Origin: Firmicutes bacterium CAG:646
GTDB lineage: Bacteria; Bacillota; Clostridia; Lachnospirales; Lachnospiraceae
Assembly (NCBI GenBank): GCA_000432335.1
Contig: HF995414.1
Location: forward strand, 39,102 to 75,766
Direction: 5' to 3'
Length of the DNA stretch: 36,665 nucleotides
The position numbers were made by a program, and so were the translations under genes. The notes beneath the pieces are model-generated. The model was not told the DNA's origin, ran no database searches, and worked only from the letters and a program-made list of their open reading frames with translations. Every line of letters starts with the position of its first letter. Position 1 is the first letter of the stretch. Shown piece by piece: positions 1-8,472 of the stretch.

Positions 1-756
1 ATAAGAAAAGGGGAATTTGATCTCTATGACGCTGCGGCGCTGGCCCTTATCTGGAAAAGGATTTTGATGAAGAAAGATGTGGATGAATTCAGCCAGATCA
101 TTATCGATGAGGCGCAGGATTTTGGTGAGATGGTATACTATGTCATGAAACAGCTTCTTCCCGACTGTTATTTTACAATTATGGGAGACGTTTCCCAGAA
201 TATCCGTTATGAGACGGGGATGAATGACTGGGAAGGGCTGAAGCGCGTGATGTTTGCAAAGGAAAATGACGGCTTCCGTCTCCTAGCAAAAAGTTACCGA
301 AATACCATTGAAATATCGGAATGTGCGGGAAAGGTTCTGGAGAAAGCTTCTCAGGGAAGTTATAAGATCCAGCCGGTGATCCGCCATGGACAGAAGGTGC
401 AGATTTGCCGAGAAACAGAGGAAAAACTTCCGGCATTACTTGAAAGTACCGTACAACAGGTATTAGAAAAGGGTTTTGAAACGGTGGCGGTGGTCTGCCG
501 GGATGAGGAGGACGCCCGAACGGTGCGACAGATCCTCGAGATAGAAGAAAATACGGATTTTCATAATGGCGTTATGGTGCTTCCGGTAGCGCTCACAAAA
601 GGTCTGGAGTTTGATACAGTCATTCTGTGGAAACCGGACACGGAACATTACGGCGAAAATGCCCGGGAAGCAAAGCTTTTGTACGTGGCGATCACCCGGG
701 CGCTGCATGAACTGTATCTGGTGGGAGATCAGGAGGTATCGGCGCTGCTGAAGTGA
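1..756 (+). CDS. HelD/UvrD-like superfamily 1 DNA helicase, C-terminal part (5' end outside window)
   Basis: The reading frame is open from base 1, so this is the 3' portion of a longer gene. Visible helicase motifs in order are a Walker B/motif II (IIIDEAQDF), motif III (GDVSQNIR), a motif IV-like KSYRNT, motif V (LTKGLEFDTVIL) and motif VI (LLYVAITRALHELYLVG). These belong to the C-terminal half of UvrD/Rep family ATPases. The style of the DEAQDF and GDVSQ motifs fits the Firmicutes HelD group, which removes stalled RNA polymerase from DNA, better than PcrA. The Walker A part lies upstream and cannot be checked. The gene ends before a separate promoter, so it is not co-transcribed by design with what follows. 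The helicase family is secure; the HelD subgroup is inference. Confidence 0.85.
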   Translation: MRKGEFDLYDAAALALIWKRILMKKDVDEFSQIIIDEAQDFGEMVYYVMKQLLPDCYFTIMGDVSQNIRYETGMNDWEGLKRVMFAKENDGFRLLAKSYRNTIEISECAGKVLEKASQGSYKIQPVIRHGQKVQICRETEEKLPALLESTVQQVLEKGFETVAVVCRDEEDARTVRQILEIEENTDFHNGVMVLPVALTKGLEFDTVILWKPDTEHYGENAREAKLLYVAITRALHELYLVGDQEVSALLK

Positions 757-766
757 AACGACTTCA

Positions 767-795
767 TTGCTATTCTGGCGAAGATACGTTATAAT
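767..795 (+). promoter_or_regulatory. sigma-A type promoter for the AAA-ATPase-like pseudogene
   Basis: TTGCTA (767-772) and a perfect TATAAT (790-795) are separated by 17 bp. They lie just after the helicase stop and about 45 bp before the next start codon. Confidence 0.6.
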
Positions 796-839
796 AAGGG
801 ACAGAAGAAAGTGATCGCTAGGATTGGAGATGAGTGCTG

Positions 840-2428
840 ATGAATATACATTCTATGAAAAGTCAGGTGAAGAGAAAATTAAAACCTCTTCCTGTAGGAA
901 TTTCAGATTATGTGCGCGCACAAGCGGAATATTATTACGTCGATAAAACGTTGTTGATCAAAGAGTTTTTGGATCAAAAACCGTTAGTCTCCTTATTTAC
1001 CAGACCGAGGCGTTTTGGAAAAACCTTAAATATGGATATGCTGAGAGTCTTTTTTGAGATTTCAGAGGAAGATACGAGTAGGTATTTTGTTGACAAAGAA
1101 ATTTGGAAATGTGGTGATATCTATCGTTCGCATCAAGGAAAGTATCCCGTGATATTTCTTACTTTTAAAGATGTGAAGTTCGATTCATGGGAAGCAACGC
1201 TTGATAAAATTCGTAGTCTTTTACAGGCGGAATATGGAAGACATCAAGAACTTTATAAAAGTGAAAAATTGCAGAAGTATGAAAAGGATTTTTTTTCAAA
1301 AATACTGGATGGAGTTGCAACGGAGGTTGAGCTGACGTCTGCACTGGAAAAGTTATCAAAGATGCTTACGGAATATTATGGAAGAGCGCCTATTGTTATT
1401 ATTGATGAATATGATACGCCGATTCAGGAAGGGTATTCCAAGGATTTTTATGATGAGATTATCGGATTTATGAGAAATTTCTTTTCAGGAGCATTTAAGG
1501 ATAACAAGAATCTTTCTTATGGATTTTTGACAGGGATTCTTCGGATTGCGCAGGAAAGTATTTTCAGCGGATTAAATAATTTAACAGTTAATTCTGTAAT
1601 GGATGAGTCTTATGATTGCTTTTTTGGTTTTACAGAATCAGAAGTGCAAAATATGTTGGAATATTATGGAGTTTCTGATAAGGAAAAGGAACTTAGAGAG
1701 TGGTATGACGGTTATCTTTTTGGAAATACGGAGATTTATAATCCATGGTCGGTAATCAATTATGTTGCCAGAGGTTGCATTCCTCAGCCCTATTGGGTAA
1801 ATACCGGGAGGAATGAAGTACTTGAGAATGTTTTGAAAATAGCAACAGAAGATATTACAGAAAAACTTTACGCACTTTTGCAGGGTGAATGTGTCATTGC
1901 AAAAATAGATCAGAATGTAGTGTATAGATCGCTTTCTGAAGATCCGGCTAATATTTATAGCCTGCTTCTGACGGCTGGATATTTAAAAGCTCCCAGAAAA
2001 GAACTGCAGGCAGATGGAGCGTACTTATGCGAAGTGTCTATTCCTAATCGGGAGATTTCAGCAGTTTATAAAAGTGAGATTATGACGCAGGGGCAGAATC
2101 TTTCTATCACAGATTGATTCTGGGATTGATTGCGCTGATGGATAACCAATATAAAATAAAATCTAATAGAGAGTCCAGAGAAGGGAGATATGATAACAGT
2201 CTGATTCCAAGAGGAAAAAAATATCCAGGAATTATCATAGAATTAAAATGGAAGAAGAATCTGGATGAAACGTCTCTGGAAAATTTGGCGAAAAAGGCAA
2301 GAGCGCAAATTGATGATCGGGGATATGATCTGGAGATGCGGGAAGAGGGAATTGAAGATATTTTAAAACTAGGAATTGCTTTTTCTGGCAAGAAGATGAA
2401 GATTCAAGGAAATAACCCAAATATGTAA
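840..2428 (+). pseudogene. AAA-ATPase-like / PD-(D/E)XK nuclease family protein, broken by internal deletion and frameshift
   Basis: The first frame (from ATG 840, or GTG 834, behind GGAG) gives about 425 residues starting with the AAA-ATPase_like domain. It has a basic P-loop-like motif TRPRRFGKTLN and a Walker B IVIIDEYDTP, and it ends at 2117. The second frame carries the C-terminal nuclease-like (DUF1703) domain. Read upstream of its ATG at 2114, this frame begins AESFYHRLILGLIALMDNQY around 2093 and contains GRYD and GIIIELKW, the usual PD-(D/E)XK active-site elements. Intact family members, as I recall them, carry some 50-60 residues between the YKSEI and SFYH segments. Here the two are directly joined out of frame near 2085-2098. 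The most economical reading is one gene with a deletion of roughly 150-180 bp. A tolerated two-part protein is less likely. These genes are often numerous and variable in gut Clostridia and Bacteroidetes; their function is not settled. Confidence 0.8.
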
Positions 2429-2435
2429 TAGGAAG

Positions 2436-2470
2436 GATGCCGCATAGTTACTGATGTGGCATCTTTTTTT
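2436..2470 (+). terminator. rho-independent terminator
   Basis: The arms GATGCCGCAT (2436-2445) and ATGTGGCATC (2454-2463) pair with one G-U, with an 8-nt loop and seven T residues. It closes the pseudogene transcript and isolates the regulatory operon that follows. Confidence 0.85.
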
Positions 2471-2486
2471 ATACCATAATTCTTTG

Positions 2487-2525
2487 TTTACAATATCGTT
2501 ACAAACGCCTCTTTGATTTTATGAT
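2487..2525 (+). promoter_or_regulatory. promoter of the two-component/ABC operon with a candidate response-regulator direct repeat
   Basis: A GTTACA -35 (2498-2503) and TATGAT -10 (2520-2525) are separated by 16 bp. The pentamer TTACA occurs at 2488-2492 and again at 2499-2503, exactly 11 bp apart, one helical turn. OmpR/PhoB-family regulators typically bind tandem repeats with about 11-bp spacing, so an autoregulatory site overlapping the -35 is plausible. The promoter is moderately supported; the operator is inference. Confidence 0.45.
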
Positions 2526-2565
2526 AGAATGAAAGAACGTTAAAGTGCAGAAGAAGGAGAATGTT

Positions 2566-3225
2566 ATGCAGGCAGATATACTGGTAATAGAAGATGAAGA
2601 AGCGATCAATGATCTGATATGTATGAATCTGGAAGCAGTGGGGTATCATCCGGTGCCTTTTTTTGATGGGGGCAGAGTGAGCAGTCATCTGAAAGAAAAT
2701 TCCGCTTATGATCTTGCCATTTTAGATGTGATGCTGCCGGGAAAGGATGGGTTTGAGCTTTTGCCGGAACTTCGCGAAGCTCGGATTCCGGTGATTTTTC
2801 TTACAGCAAAAAGTGATCTGGGAAGTAAGATTCGGGGACTTAAGGCAGGGGCAGAGGATTATCTGGTAAAACCTTTTGAGATGCTGGAGCTTCTGGTTCG
2901 GATAGAAAAAGTGCTGATGAGGAAGCATGGAGTGGAAGAGTATATTCGCATCCGGGATGTGGAAATTTTCCCCCAGCAGAGGATTGTAAAAAAGGGCGGT
3001 CAGGAGATTCCTTTTAAGCCCATGGAATTTGACTGCCTTTTGCTTCTGGCAAAATATAAAAACGTAGCGCTTTCCCGGGAGCAAATGCTGAATGCTCTCT
3101 GGGGAGTGGAATTTGAAGGGGAAACGAGAACGATTGATGTCCATGTAGGAAGAATCCGAAAAAAACTGGGATTTCAGGATGTGATAAAAACGGTACCGAG
3201 GATTGGATACAGATTGGAGGGGTAG
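2566..3225 (+). CDS. OmpR/PhoB-family response regulator
   Basis: This is a 219-residue DNA-binding response regulator. The receiver domain (residues 3-115) has the acidic pair E9/D10, phospho-acceptor D54 in AILDVMLPG, switch T80 and K102 in LVKPFE. The C-terminal winged-helix Trans_reg_C domain (about 125-218) ends with the typical HVGRIRKKLG and GYRLEG. ATG 2566 was chosen because AAGGAG lies just upstream; an in-frame GTG at 2545 would put the ribosome site inside the gene. It sits 3 bp before the kinase gene, its presumed partner, and leads an operon of transport and envelope genes that it probably controls. The domain assignment is secure; the signal and targets are unknown. Confidence 0.95.
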   Translation: MQADILVIEDEEAINDLICMNLEAVGYHPVPFFDGGRVSSHLKENSAYDLAILDVMLPGKDGFELLPELREARIPVIFLTAKSDLGSKIRGLKAGAEDYLVKPFEMLELLVRIEKVLMRKHGVEEYIRIRDVEIFPQQRIVKKGGQEIPFKPMEFDCLLLLAKYKNVALSREQMLNALWGVEFEGETRTIDVHVGRIRKKLGFQDVIKTVPRIGYRLEG

Positions 3226-3228
3226 CAT

Positions 3229-4662
3229 ATGAGACTTTCCACAAAAATATCATTGGCGGCTGTGAGCTTTCTGTTTCTGTTTTCTCAGATTTTTTCTTTG
3301 TGGCTTTTGGGAGATATGCGGACCGGTATGGTGGAAGTTATCAGACAGCAGGAGTGGGACCGTCTGGAAAGAGAGACGGAGGAATTTGGTACACGATTGG
3401 CAAGACAGAGTCCTCTGACTGCGCAGGGAGCAGTTTTTTTGGGGAAAGCGTCCTTTGTCAGTGATCTGTCGGAAAGTACAGTTCTTTATTACCAGGGAAA
3501 GGAGATTTTTAATTCAACGCCATATGAATTTGATCTGGCAAAAATTCAGGAAAAGATGGAAGAAAAGCAGAAAATGGAAGACGATCCGGGAGATAGAAGC
3601 AGGGCGCTTTTGGAATCCATGGATCAGAAAAAGTTTTTGATTTTTCTGGTTGATACTCGGGGATACCAGTTGATTCATTATCGGGAGGTTACTTCCACAT
3701 TTGAACAGATTCGGGAGATCTTCTGGCGAGGAATGGCAGGGGCCTGTATTCTCTGCATCTTTTTGTTGGTGACTTTTTCTTTGGTGATTCGACAGATTTT
3801 ACGACCCCTATATCGGCTGAAAACGGCAGCGGATGGATTTGTTCAGGGAAATTATCGGGAGAGACTTCCGGTAGTGAGAAAGGATGAGATCGGGGAAATT
3901 TCTCAGGCGTTTAATCATATGGCAGATCGGGTGGAAATGCATATTCAGGAGTTGGCGGAGGAAAATGAGAAGCAGAGAAGGTTGTTGGGAAGTCTGGCTC
4001 ATGAGCTGAAAACACCGATGACAGCCATTCAGGGATATGCCCAGACCTTGCAGCGCCTTTCACTTTCACCGGAAAAACAGGAGAAGGCGCTGACTTATAT
4101 AGAAAAAGAGAGTAAAAGACTTTCCCGTTTGTCGGCGAAAATGCTGGAACTTACCCGCCTGTGGGAGGGCGTGAAAGTGGAGAGAGAGAAGCTTTCGGTA
4201 GAGCAGGTGTTTGAGGAAGTGAAGGAAACGATTTCCTGGCGTTTAAAGGAAAAAGGACTGCAGTTGGAGGTGACAGTTTCTAAGGGGCTGTGGATTTGGG
4301 GAGATGAGGATCTTTTGACCAGTTTTTTTATAAATCTGGCAGATAATGCCTGTAAGGTGAGTCCAGTGGGCGGAAAAATACGGCTGGAGGGTAGCAGAAA
4401 AGGCTTGTTTGTGGTGGATGAAGGTCCCGGTATTCCGAGAGAGGAATGGAAAAAGATCACGGAACCGTTTTATATGCTGGACAAATCCCGGGCAAGAAAA
4501 GAAGGGGGAGCAGGACTGGGATTATCTTTATGTGAGCAGATTGCCCGGATTCATGAGGGAGAATTATTTATGGAAAATTTGCCGGGTAAAGGGTTTCGAG
4601 CAGGATTGTTTACCGATTGGTTACAGGAAGGCGAGGATTTGGAAACAGGAAAGCAGGTATAA
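3229..4662 (+). CDS. membrane sensor histidine kinase
   Basis: The 477-residue protein has a first membrane helix (about 7-28), an extracytoplasmic sensor region of roughly 135 residues, a second helix (about 168-188), a HAMP domain (190-243), a HisKA domain with phospho-acceptor H258 in LAHELKTP, and an HATPase_c domain. The latter shows the N box (NLADNACK, near 369-376), G1 box (DEGPGIP, 397-403) and G2 box (GAGLGLSLC, 428-435). It follows the response regulator gene immediately and is its likely cognate kinase. The sensor loop is rich in charged residues and contains no domain I recognise. This contrasts with BceS-type kinases, which lack a large outer loop, so the kinase could sense its ligand directly. 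Confidence 0.95.
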   Translation: MRLSTKISLAAVSFLFLFSQIFSLWLLGDMRTGMVEVIRQQEWDRLERETEEFGTRLARQSPLTAQGAVFLGKASFVSDLSESTVLYYQGKEIFNSTPYEFDLAKIQEKMEEKQKMEDDPGDRSRALLESMDQKKFLIFLVDTRGYQLIHYREVTSTFEQIREIFWRGMAGACILCIFLLVTFSLVIRQILRPLYRLKTAADGFVQGNYRERLPVVRKDEIGEISQAFNHMADRVEMHIQELAEENEKQRRLLGSLAHELKTPMTAIQGYAQTLQRLSLSPEKQEKALTYIEKESKRLSRLSAKMLELTRLWEGVKVEREKLSVEQVFEEVKETISWRLKEKGLQLEVTVSKGLWIWGDEDLLTSFFINLADNACKVSPVGGKIRLEGSRKGLFVVDEGPGIPREEWKKITEPFYMLDKSRARKEGGAGLGLSLCEQIARIHEGELFMENLPGKGFRAGLFTDWLQEGEDLETGKQV

Positions 4663-4697
4663 TGGCTACAGCAAAAGACGAGGAGGATATAACAGGT

Positions 4698-6200
4698 ATG
4701 AGGAAAAAGATTTTACTGGCGGCAGCGCTGTGTTTTGTGTTGGCATCCGGCTGTGCGGAAACTCCTGAAGACGCTGTAGTAAAAAAGAAAAACGGACAAA
4801 GTATGGAAAATTATAAAGAAGCAGAAGAAAGCAGGCAGGAAAAGGAGACAGAAGGGGCAGAGGAAAATACGCTTGCCAAACGACTTCAGGTGCCAGATAC
4901 TTATACGGCAGACAACCAGTCCGGGGATGGAACTTTTCATTTAAGCTGTGATGCCCGGGTGGAGGTACCGGATGTGGAACAGGTAGGCATCTATAAGGTG
5001 GGACAGCTTCCTTTTGATGAAACCATTATTACCCAGATCACCAAAGGACTTTTTGGAGATCAGCCGATGTATGATGGGAATCAGTATTTTCAGACGACGA
5101 AGGCGGAGGCTCTGGCGAAGTTGGAGGAACTGAAGAAGTATCAGGCGGAAGGAAATATGGATCCTTACGGGTATCTGGCGGCAATGGATGCATCGGGAGA
5201 AGCTTATGATCCAGAAGAAGTGTACAGCCTTCAGAGAGAGATCGACAGCTGGGAAGAGACTTATCAGAGCGCGCCGGAAGAGAAAGTCAGGGAGGTGGTT
5301 TCTCCTGCCATATCTGAGGAGGGATATTTTAGCGGAGCAGTGGAGATGGATGGGAGTGTTTACCAGTATAAATTAAAAGAGGGAGCAGGAGACCATATGC
5401 ATATAGAAGCGATACGTGTTGCAGATGGAGAGATCGCAGGCAGTGGAATGTGGAATGATAGTTTATATGGTGGAGAGGTGCCAGAAGAGATGGAGCTTCC
5501 CTCACGCCAGGAAGCGGAACAGAGAGCCGGGATCAGCAAAGAGGAAGCGGTGCAGCAGGCGGATGCGTATCTGCAGAATATGGGACTTACGGATTTTTCT
5601 GCAAAGGAAGTAAATTTGGCTCTGAAAACTTCTGCGACACCGTCAATCAATGAAACTACTTCTTACAAAGAGGCTCCGGCAGGTTATCTGGTATCGTATA
5701 CGAGAGATCTGGACGGATTTCCGGTTACCAGTGAGATGAATTATGGGGGAAATCTGGAGTCTATGGAGAGCACGCAGGAAACGTGGGCATACGAGAAAGT
5801 AGAGATTCTCGTAAATCAGGAAGGACTTCAATACGTTCAGATTCTGAATCTGTATCAGGTGGGAGAAAAACAGGTGGAAAATGTGGAGATGAAGCCATTT
5901 TCGGAGATTGCCAAAATTTTTGAACAGATGATCCAGATCCAGAACGCAGATATGGGAGAAGATCGAACCGTGAACCTTCAGATTGATCGGGTAACGTTGG
6001 GCTATATGCGAGTGTATGATCCGGGAGCAGATTCTGCCAGTGGAATTTTAGTTCCAGTATGGGATTTTTTTGGAACAGAAACGGGAAAAACGACGATAGA
6101 GGGAGAAACCATGGATATTTCCGTCTGCCAACCGGATTATAGCTTTCTCACCATCAATGCGGCAGATGGTACGGTGATTAACAGAAGTCTGGGGTATTGA
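4698..6200 (+). CDS. large secreted lipoprotein, DUF6034-like
   Basis: The 500-residue protein starts at ATG 4698 (AGGAGG 11 nt upstream) and has a clear lipoprotein signal: MRKK, a hydrophobic stretch, then a lipobox ending at C19 (VLASGC). An upstream in-frame ATG at 4662 overlaps the kinase stop but would bury the signal peptide. A Lys/Glu-rich linker (residues 27-60) leads into an extracellular domain with many aromatic and acidic residues and no enzyme motif I can name. It resembles proteins I recall as DUF6034 in Lachnospiraceae, usually beside two-component and ABC genes. Its place between kinase and permeases suggests a surface sensor or substrate-capturing partner; this is inference. 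Confidence 0.75.
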   Translation: MRKKILLAAALCFVLASGCAETPEDAVVKKKNGQSMENYKEAEESRQEKETEGAEENTLAKRLQVPDTYTADNQSGDGTFHLSCDARVEVPDVEQVGIYKVGQLPFDETIITQITKGLFGDQPMYDGNQYFQTTKAEALAKLEELKKYQAEGNMDPYGYLAAMDASGEAYDPEEVYSLQREIDSWEETYQSAPEEKVREVVSPAISEEGYFSGAVEMDGSVYQYKLKEGAGDHMHIEAIRVADGEIAGSGMWNDSLYGGEVPEEMELPSRQEAEQRAGISKEEAVQQADAYLQNMGLTDFSAKEVNLALKTSATPSINETTSYKEAPAGYLVSYTRDLDGFPVTSEMNYGGNLESMESTQETWAYEKVEILVNQEGLQYVQILNLYQVGEKQVENVEMKPFSEIAKIFEQMIQIQNADMGEDRTVNLQIDRVTLGYMRVYDPGADSASGILVPVWDFFGTETGKTTIEGETMDISVCQPDYSFLTINAADGTVINRSLGY

Positions 6201-6201
6201 T

Positions 6202-7089
6202 ATGAGACAGATTCGGGCGGCAGTAGATTACAATTTTCTGGGATTTTTTAAAAATCCCAGAACGGTGATCACGTTTTTGCTCAGTGTGATCGTATGTTTT
6301 CTTCTGAGTGGAAAAGTGATTCAGGTGGCAGAGTATTATGACAGTTCTATGCAGGCGGCAGAACCCTTTATCTGGACCTTTGGGGATTCTACTTCGATTC
6401 TTCTTGTATCGCTGCTTTTGATCTTTTTGTTTTCTGATCTTCCCAAATTGAGTGCATTCACGCCTTTTTATCTTTTGAGAATGAGTAAGAAAAAGTGGCT
6501 GGCGGCTCAGTTTGTTTATATTGGAATGGTTACAGCGCTGTATATAGGTTTTGTGCTTATCGTGACGATTCTTTTGTGTATGAAATATAGTTTTCCAGGC
6601 AATCTCTGGAGTGAAACGGCGGCTATGTTGGGATATTCCCAGATGGGAGAGAAGCTGCAGGTTCCTTCCACAGTGAAGGTGATGGGGAGTATCAGTCCTT
6701 ACGGATGTATGGCGCAAGCAGCGCTTTTGATGATGGGGTATTCCCTTACGCTGGGTTTTTTGGTTTTGTTAGGAAATCTTCTGCTGGGGAAGAAGTATGG
6801 GATGCTTCTGGGGATTGGTTACAGTTTTTATGGATTTTTGTTGGATCCTAATGTGCTGGGAAAGCTTTTGGGGCTGGAAAAAAATGAGATGTATCGGGTC
6901 AGGAGTATTGTGGGGTGGATCAGTCCTCTGAATCAGGCAGTTTATGGACTTCATGATTTTGGTTATGATAATCTTCCATCGGTGGGACAGTCGTTGGGGA
7001 TTTTTTCAGTACTGTTGGGAGTGATCTGTTTTCTGTCTTACCGGACGCTGAAAAAATACAACTTTACATTTCTTGGAGGGCAGGGATGA
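6202..7089 (+). CDS. ABC-2 type membrane protein (permease 1)
   Basis: The 295-residue protein has about six predicted membrane helices: around 22-42, 70-85, 105-128, 172-195, 200-218 and 262-280. The cytoplasmic N-terminus (RQIRAAVDYNFLGFFKNPRT) and the architecture resemble ABC-2 permeases. It starts 1 bp after the lipoprotein stop and is followed at once by a second membrane protein and the ATPase, so all three probably form one transporter. A long outer loop (about 128-170) lies between helices 3 and 4. I do not recognise a named subfamily. Confidence 0.75.
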   Translation: MRQIRAAVDYNFLGFFKNPRTVITFLLSVIVCFLLSGKVIQVAEYYDSSMQAAEPFIWTFGDSTSILLVSLLLIFLFSDLPKLSAFTPFYLLRMSKKKWLAAQFVYIGMVTALYIGFVLIVTILLCMKYSFPGNLWSETAAMLGYSQMGEKLQVPSTVKVMGSISPYGCMAQAALLMMGYSLTLGFLVLLGNLLLGKKYGMLLGIGYSFYGFLLDPNVLGKLLGLEKNEMYRVRSIVGWISPLNQAVYGLHDFGYDNLPSVGQSLGIFSVLLGVICFLSYRTLKKYNFTFLGGQG

Positions 7090-7090
7090 G

Positions 7091-7819
7091 ATGGATTTTC
7101 AAAGGATGATACGATCCAGACAGTTTTGGATTGCCGTTTTTGTGGCAACAGCCGGATTATTTTTGGGGACTGCCTGGCCAGAGTGGAAAAAAGATACGGT
7201 ATTTGCTTCCGGAACTTTTCTGCAGCTTGCAAAAGACAGTTTAAAGTCCAGAGTGGTTTTGTTTCTCATTCCTGTTACGGCAGTGATTCCCTGGGGAGAG
7301 GAATATCTGAAAGAAAAGCAGGGGAATTTTTTGCGGTCTCTGATCATTCGAAAAGGGAAACGATTTTATTGCATGGATCGGAGTGTGATGACGGCATTGT
7401 CGGGGATTTTGGTTTGGATAATCGCTTCTTTTTTGCAGACCCTCTTCTTTTTTTTGCTTTTTTTCTGGAAGGAGGAAGTATTTTCCCTCTCAAAAGAACT
7501 GGTGACAGAATATGTGACTTTGCTTGCCCGGGTTTGTCTTGTCACTTCCGGTATGGCAAGCCTTGGCGGAGCCTGCGGGGCATGGAGTAATTCGGTGTAT
7601 TTGGGAATGGGGCTGCCTTTTGTGACGTATTTTGCGTTGATGATTCTTCGGGAGAGATATCTGGAGAATCTGTACTGTGTGGACCCGGGCGAGTGGATTC
7701 GGGGAGAAGCGTTCTGGGGGAGTGGGCAGAGAGGGCTGTGGATCTTTCTGATACTTTTTTGGATGCTCCTTCTGCTCTTGCATGGCGCAGCACTGGAAAA
7801 AGGACTGGAGGAACTGTGA
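7091..7819 (+). CDS. ABC-2 type membrane protein (permease 2)
   Basis: The 242-residue protein has about six hydrophobic segments and a short cytoplasmic N-terminus (MDFQRMIRSRQFW), as in bacitracin/lantibiotic-type ABC-2 permeases. ATG 7091 was chosen over the in-frame TTG 7073 because GGAGGG lies at 7075-7080 and the former leaves a 1-bp gap after permease 1. The stop codon overlaps the start of the ATPase gene (TGATG), indicating translational coupling. It is the likely second half of a heterodimeric permease with the preceding protein. Confidence 0.75.
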   Translation: MDFQRMIRSRQFWIAVFVATAGLFLGTAWPEWKKDTVFASGTFLQLAKDSLKSRVVLFLIPVTAVIPWGEEYLKEKQGNFLRSLIIRKGKRFYCMDRSVMTALSGILVWIIASFLQTLFFFLLFFWKEEVFSLSKELVTEYVTLLARVCLVTSGMASLGGACGAWSNSVYLGMGLPFVTYFALMILRERYLENLYCVDPGEWIRGEAFWGSGQRGLWIFLILFWMLLLLLHGAALEKGLEEL

Positions 7820-8472
7820 TGGGAGAATATTATATAGAATTAAAGAAGGTGCGGAAAACTTTTGGGGAGGAAGAGGTGTTAAAAGAGCTGGACTGGAAGA
7901 TGGAAACAGGAAAAGTGTATGGGATCGTGGGAAATAATGGTTCCGGAAAAACAGTTCTGATGAAATGTATCTGCGGATTTTTGCCGGTGAGCGGCGGCAG
8001 TGTTTTGGTGGGAGGAAAATACGTGGGACAGGAGGTGGATTTTCCAGAGAGTCTGGGAGTAATCATAGAGACGCCGGGATTTCTGGTAAATGTAAGCGGC
8101 AGAAAGAATCTGGAAATTCTGGCGAACCTGCGGGGGAAGCTCAGCCGGGAAGATATCACCCGGGTACTTTTAAAGGTGGGACTTGACCCGGATATGAGAA
8201 AACCAGTGGGAAAATATTCGTTGGGGATGCGCCAGCGTCTGGGGATTGCACAGGCAATTATGGAAGATCCTCAGCTTTTGATTCTGGATGAGCCCTTTAA
8301 CGGTCTGGATCACCATGGAGTGGAAGAAATAAGAAAGATTTTGCTGGAACAGAAAAGGAGGGGAAAAACCATCCTTCTGGCAAGTCATAACAGCGAAGAT
8401 ATAAAAATATTGTGCGACCGTGTTTTTGAAATGGACGGCGGCGTGATGAGAGAGGTGCGGGAAAGAAAATGA
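7819..8472 (+). CDS. ABC transporter ATP-binding protein (export type)
   Basis: This 217-residue single nucleotide-binding domain has Walker A GNNGSGKT, an ABC signature YSLGMRQRLGIAQA, Walker B LLILDEPFNGLD and the H-loop ASHN. The signature is the SLGM variant common in drug and lantibiotic exporters of the BcrA/NatA group. ATG 7819 overlaps the stop of permease 2; a longer frame upstream lies inside that gene and is rejected. At 217 residues it lacks the C-terminal extension of BcrA-type ATPases (about 300 residues). Its substrate cannot be told from sequence. Confidence 0.92.
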   Translation: MGEYYIELKKVRKTFGEEEVLKELDWKMETGKVYGIVGNNGSGKTVLMKCICGFLPVSGGSVLVGGKYVGQEVDFPESLGVIIETPGFLVNVSGRKNLEILANLRGKLSREDITRVLLKVGLDPDMRKPVGKYSLGMRQRLGIAQAIMEDPQLLILDEPFNGLDHHGVEEIRKILLEQKRRGKTILLASHNSEDIKILCDRVFEMDGGVMREVRERK

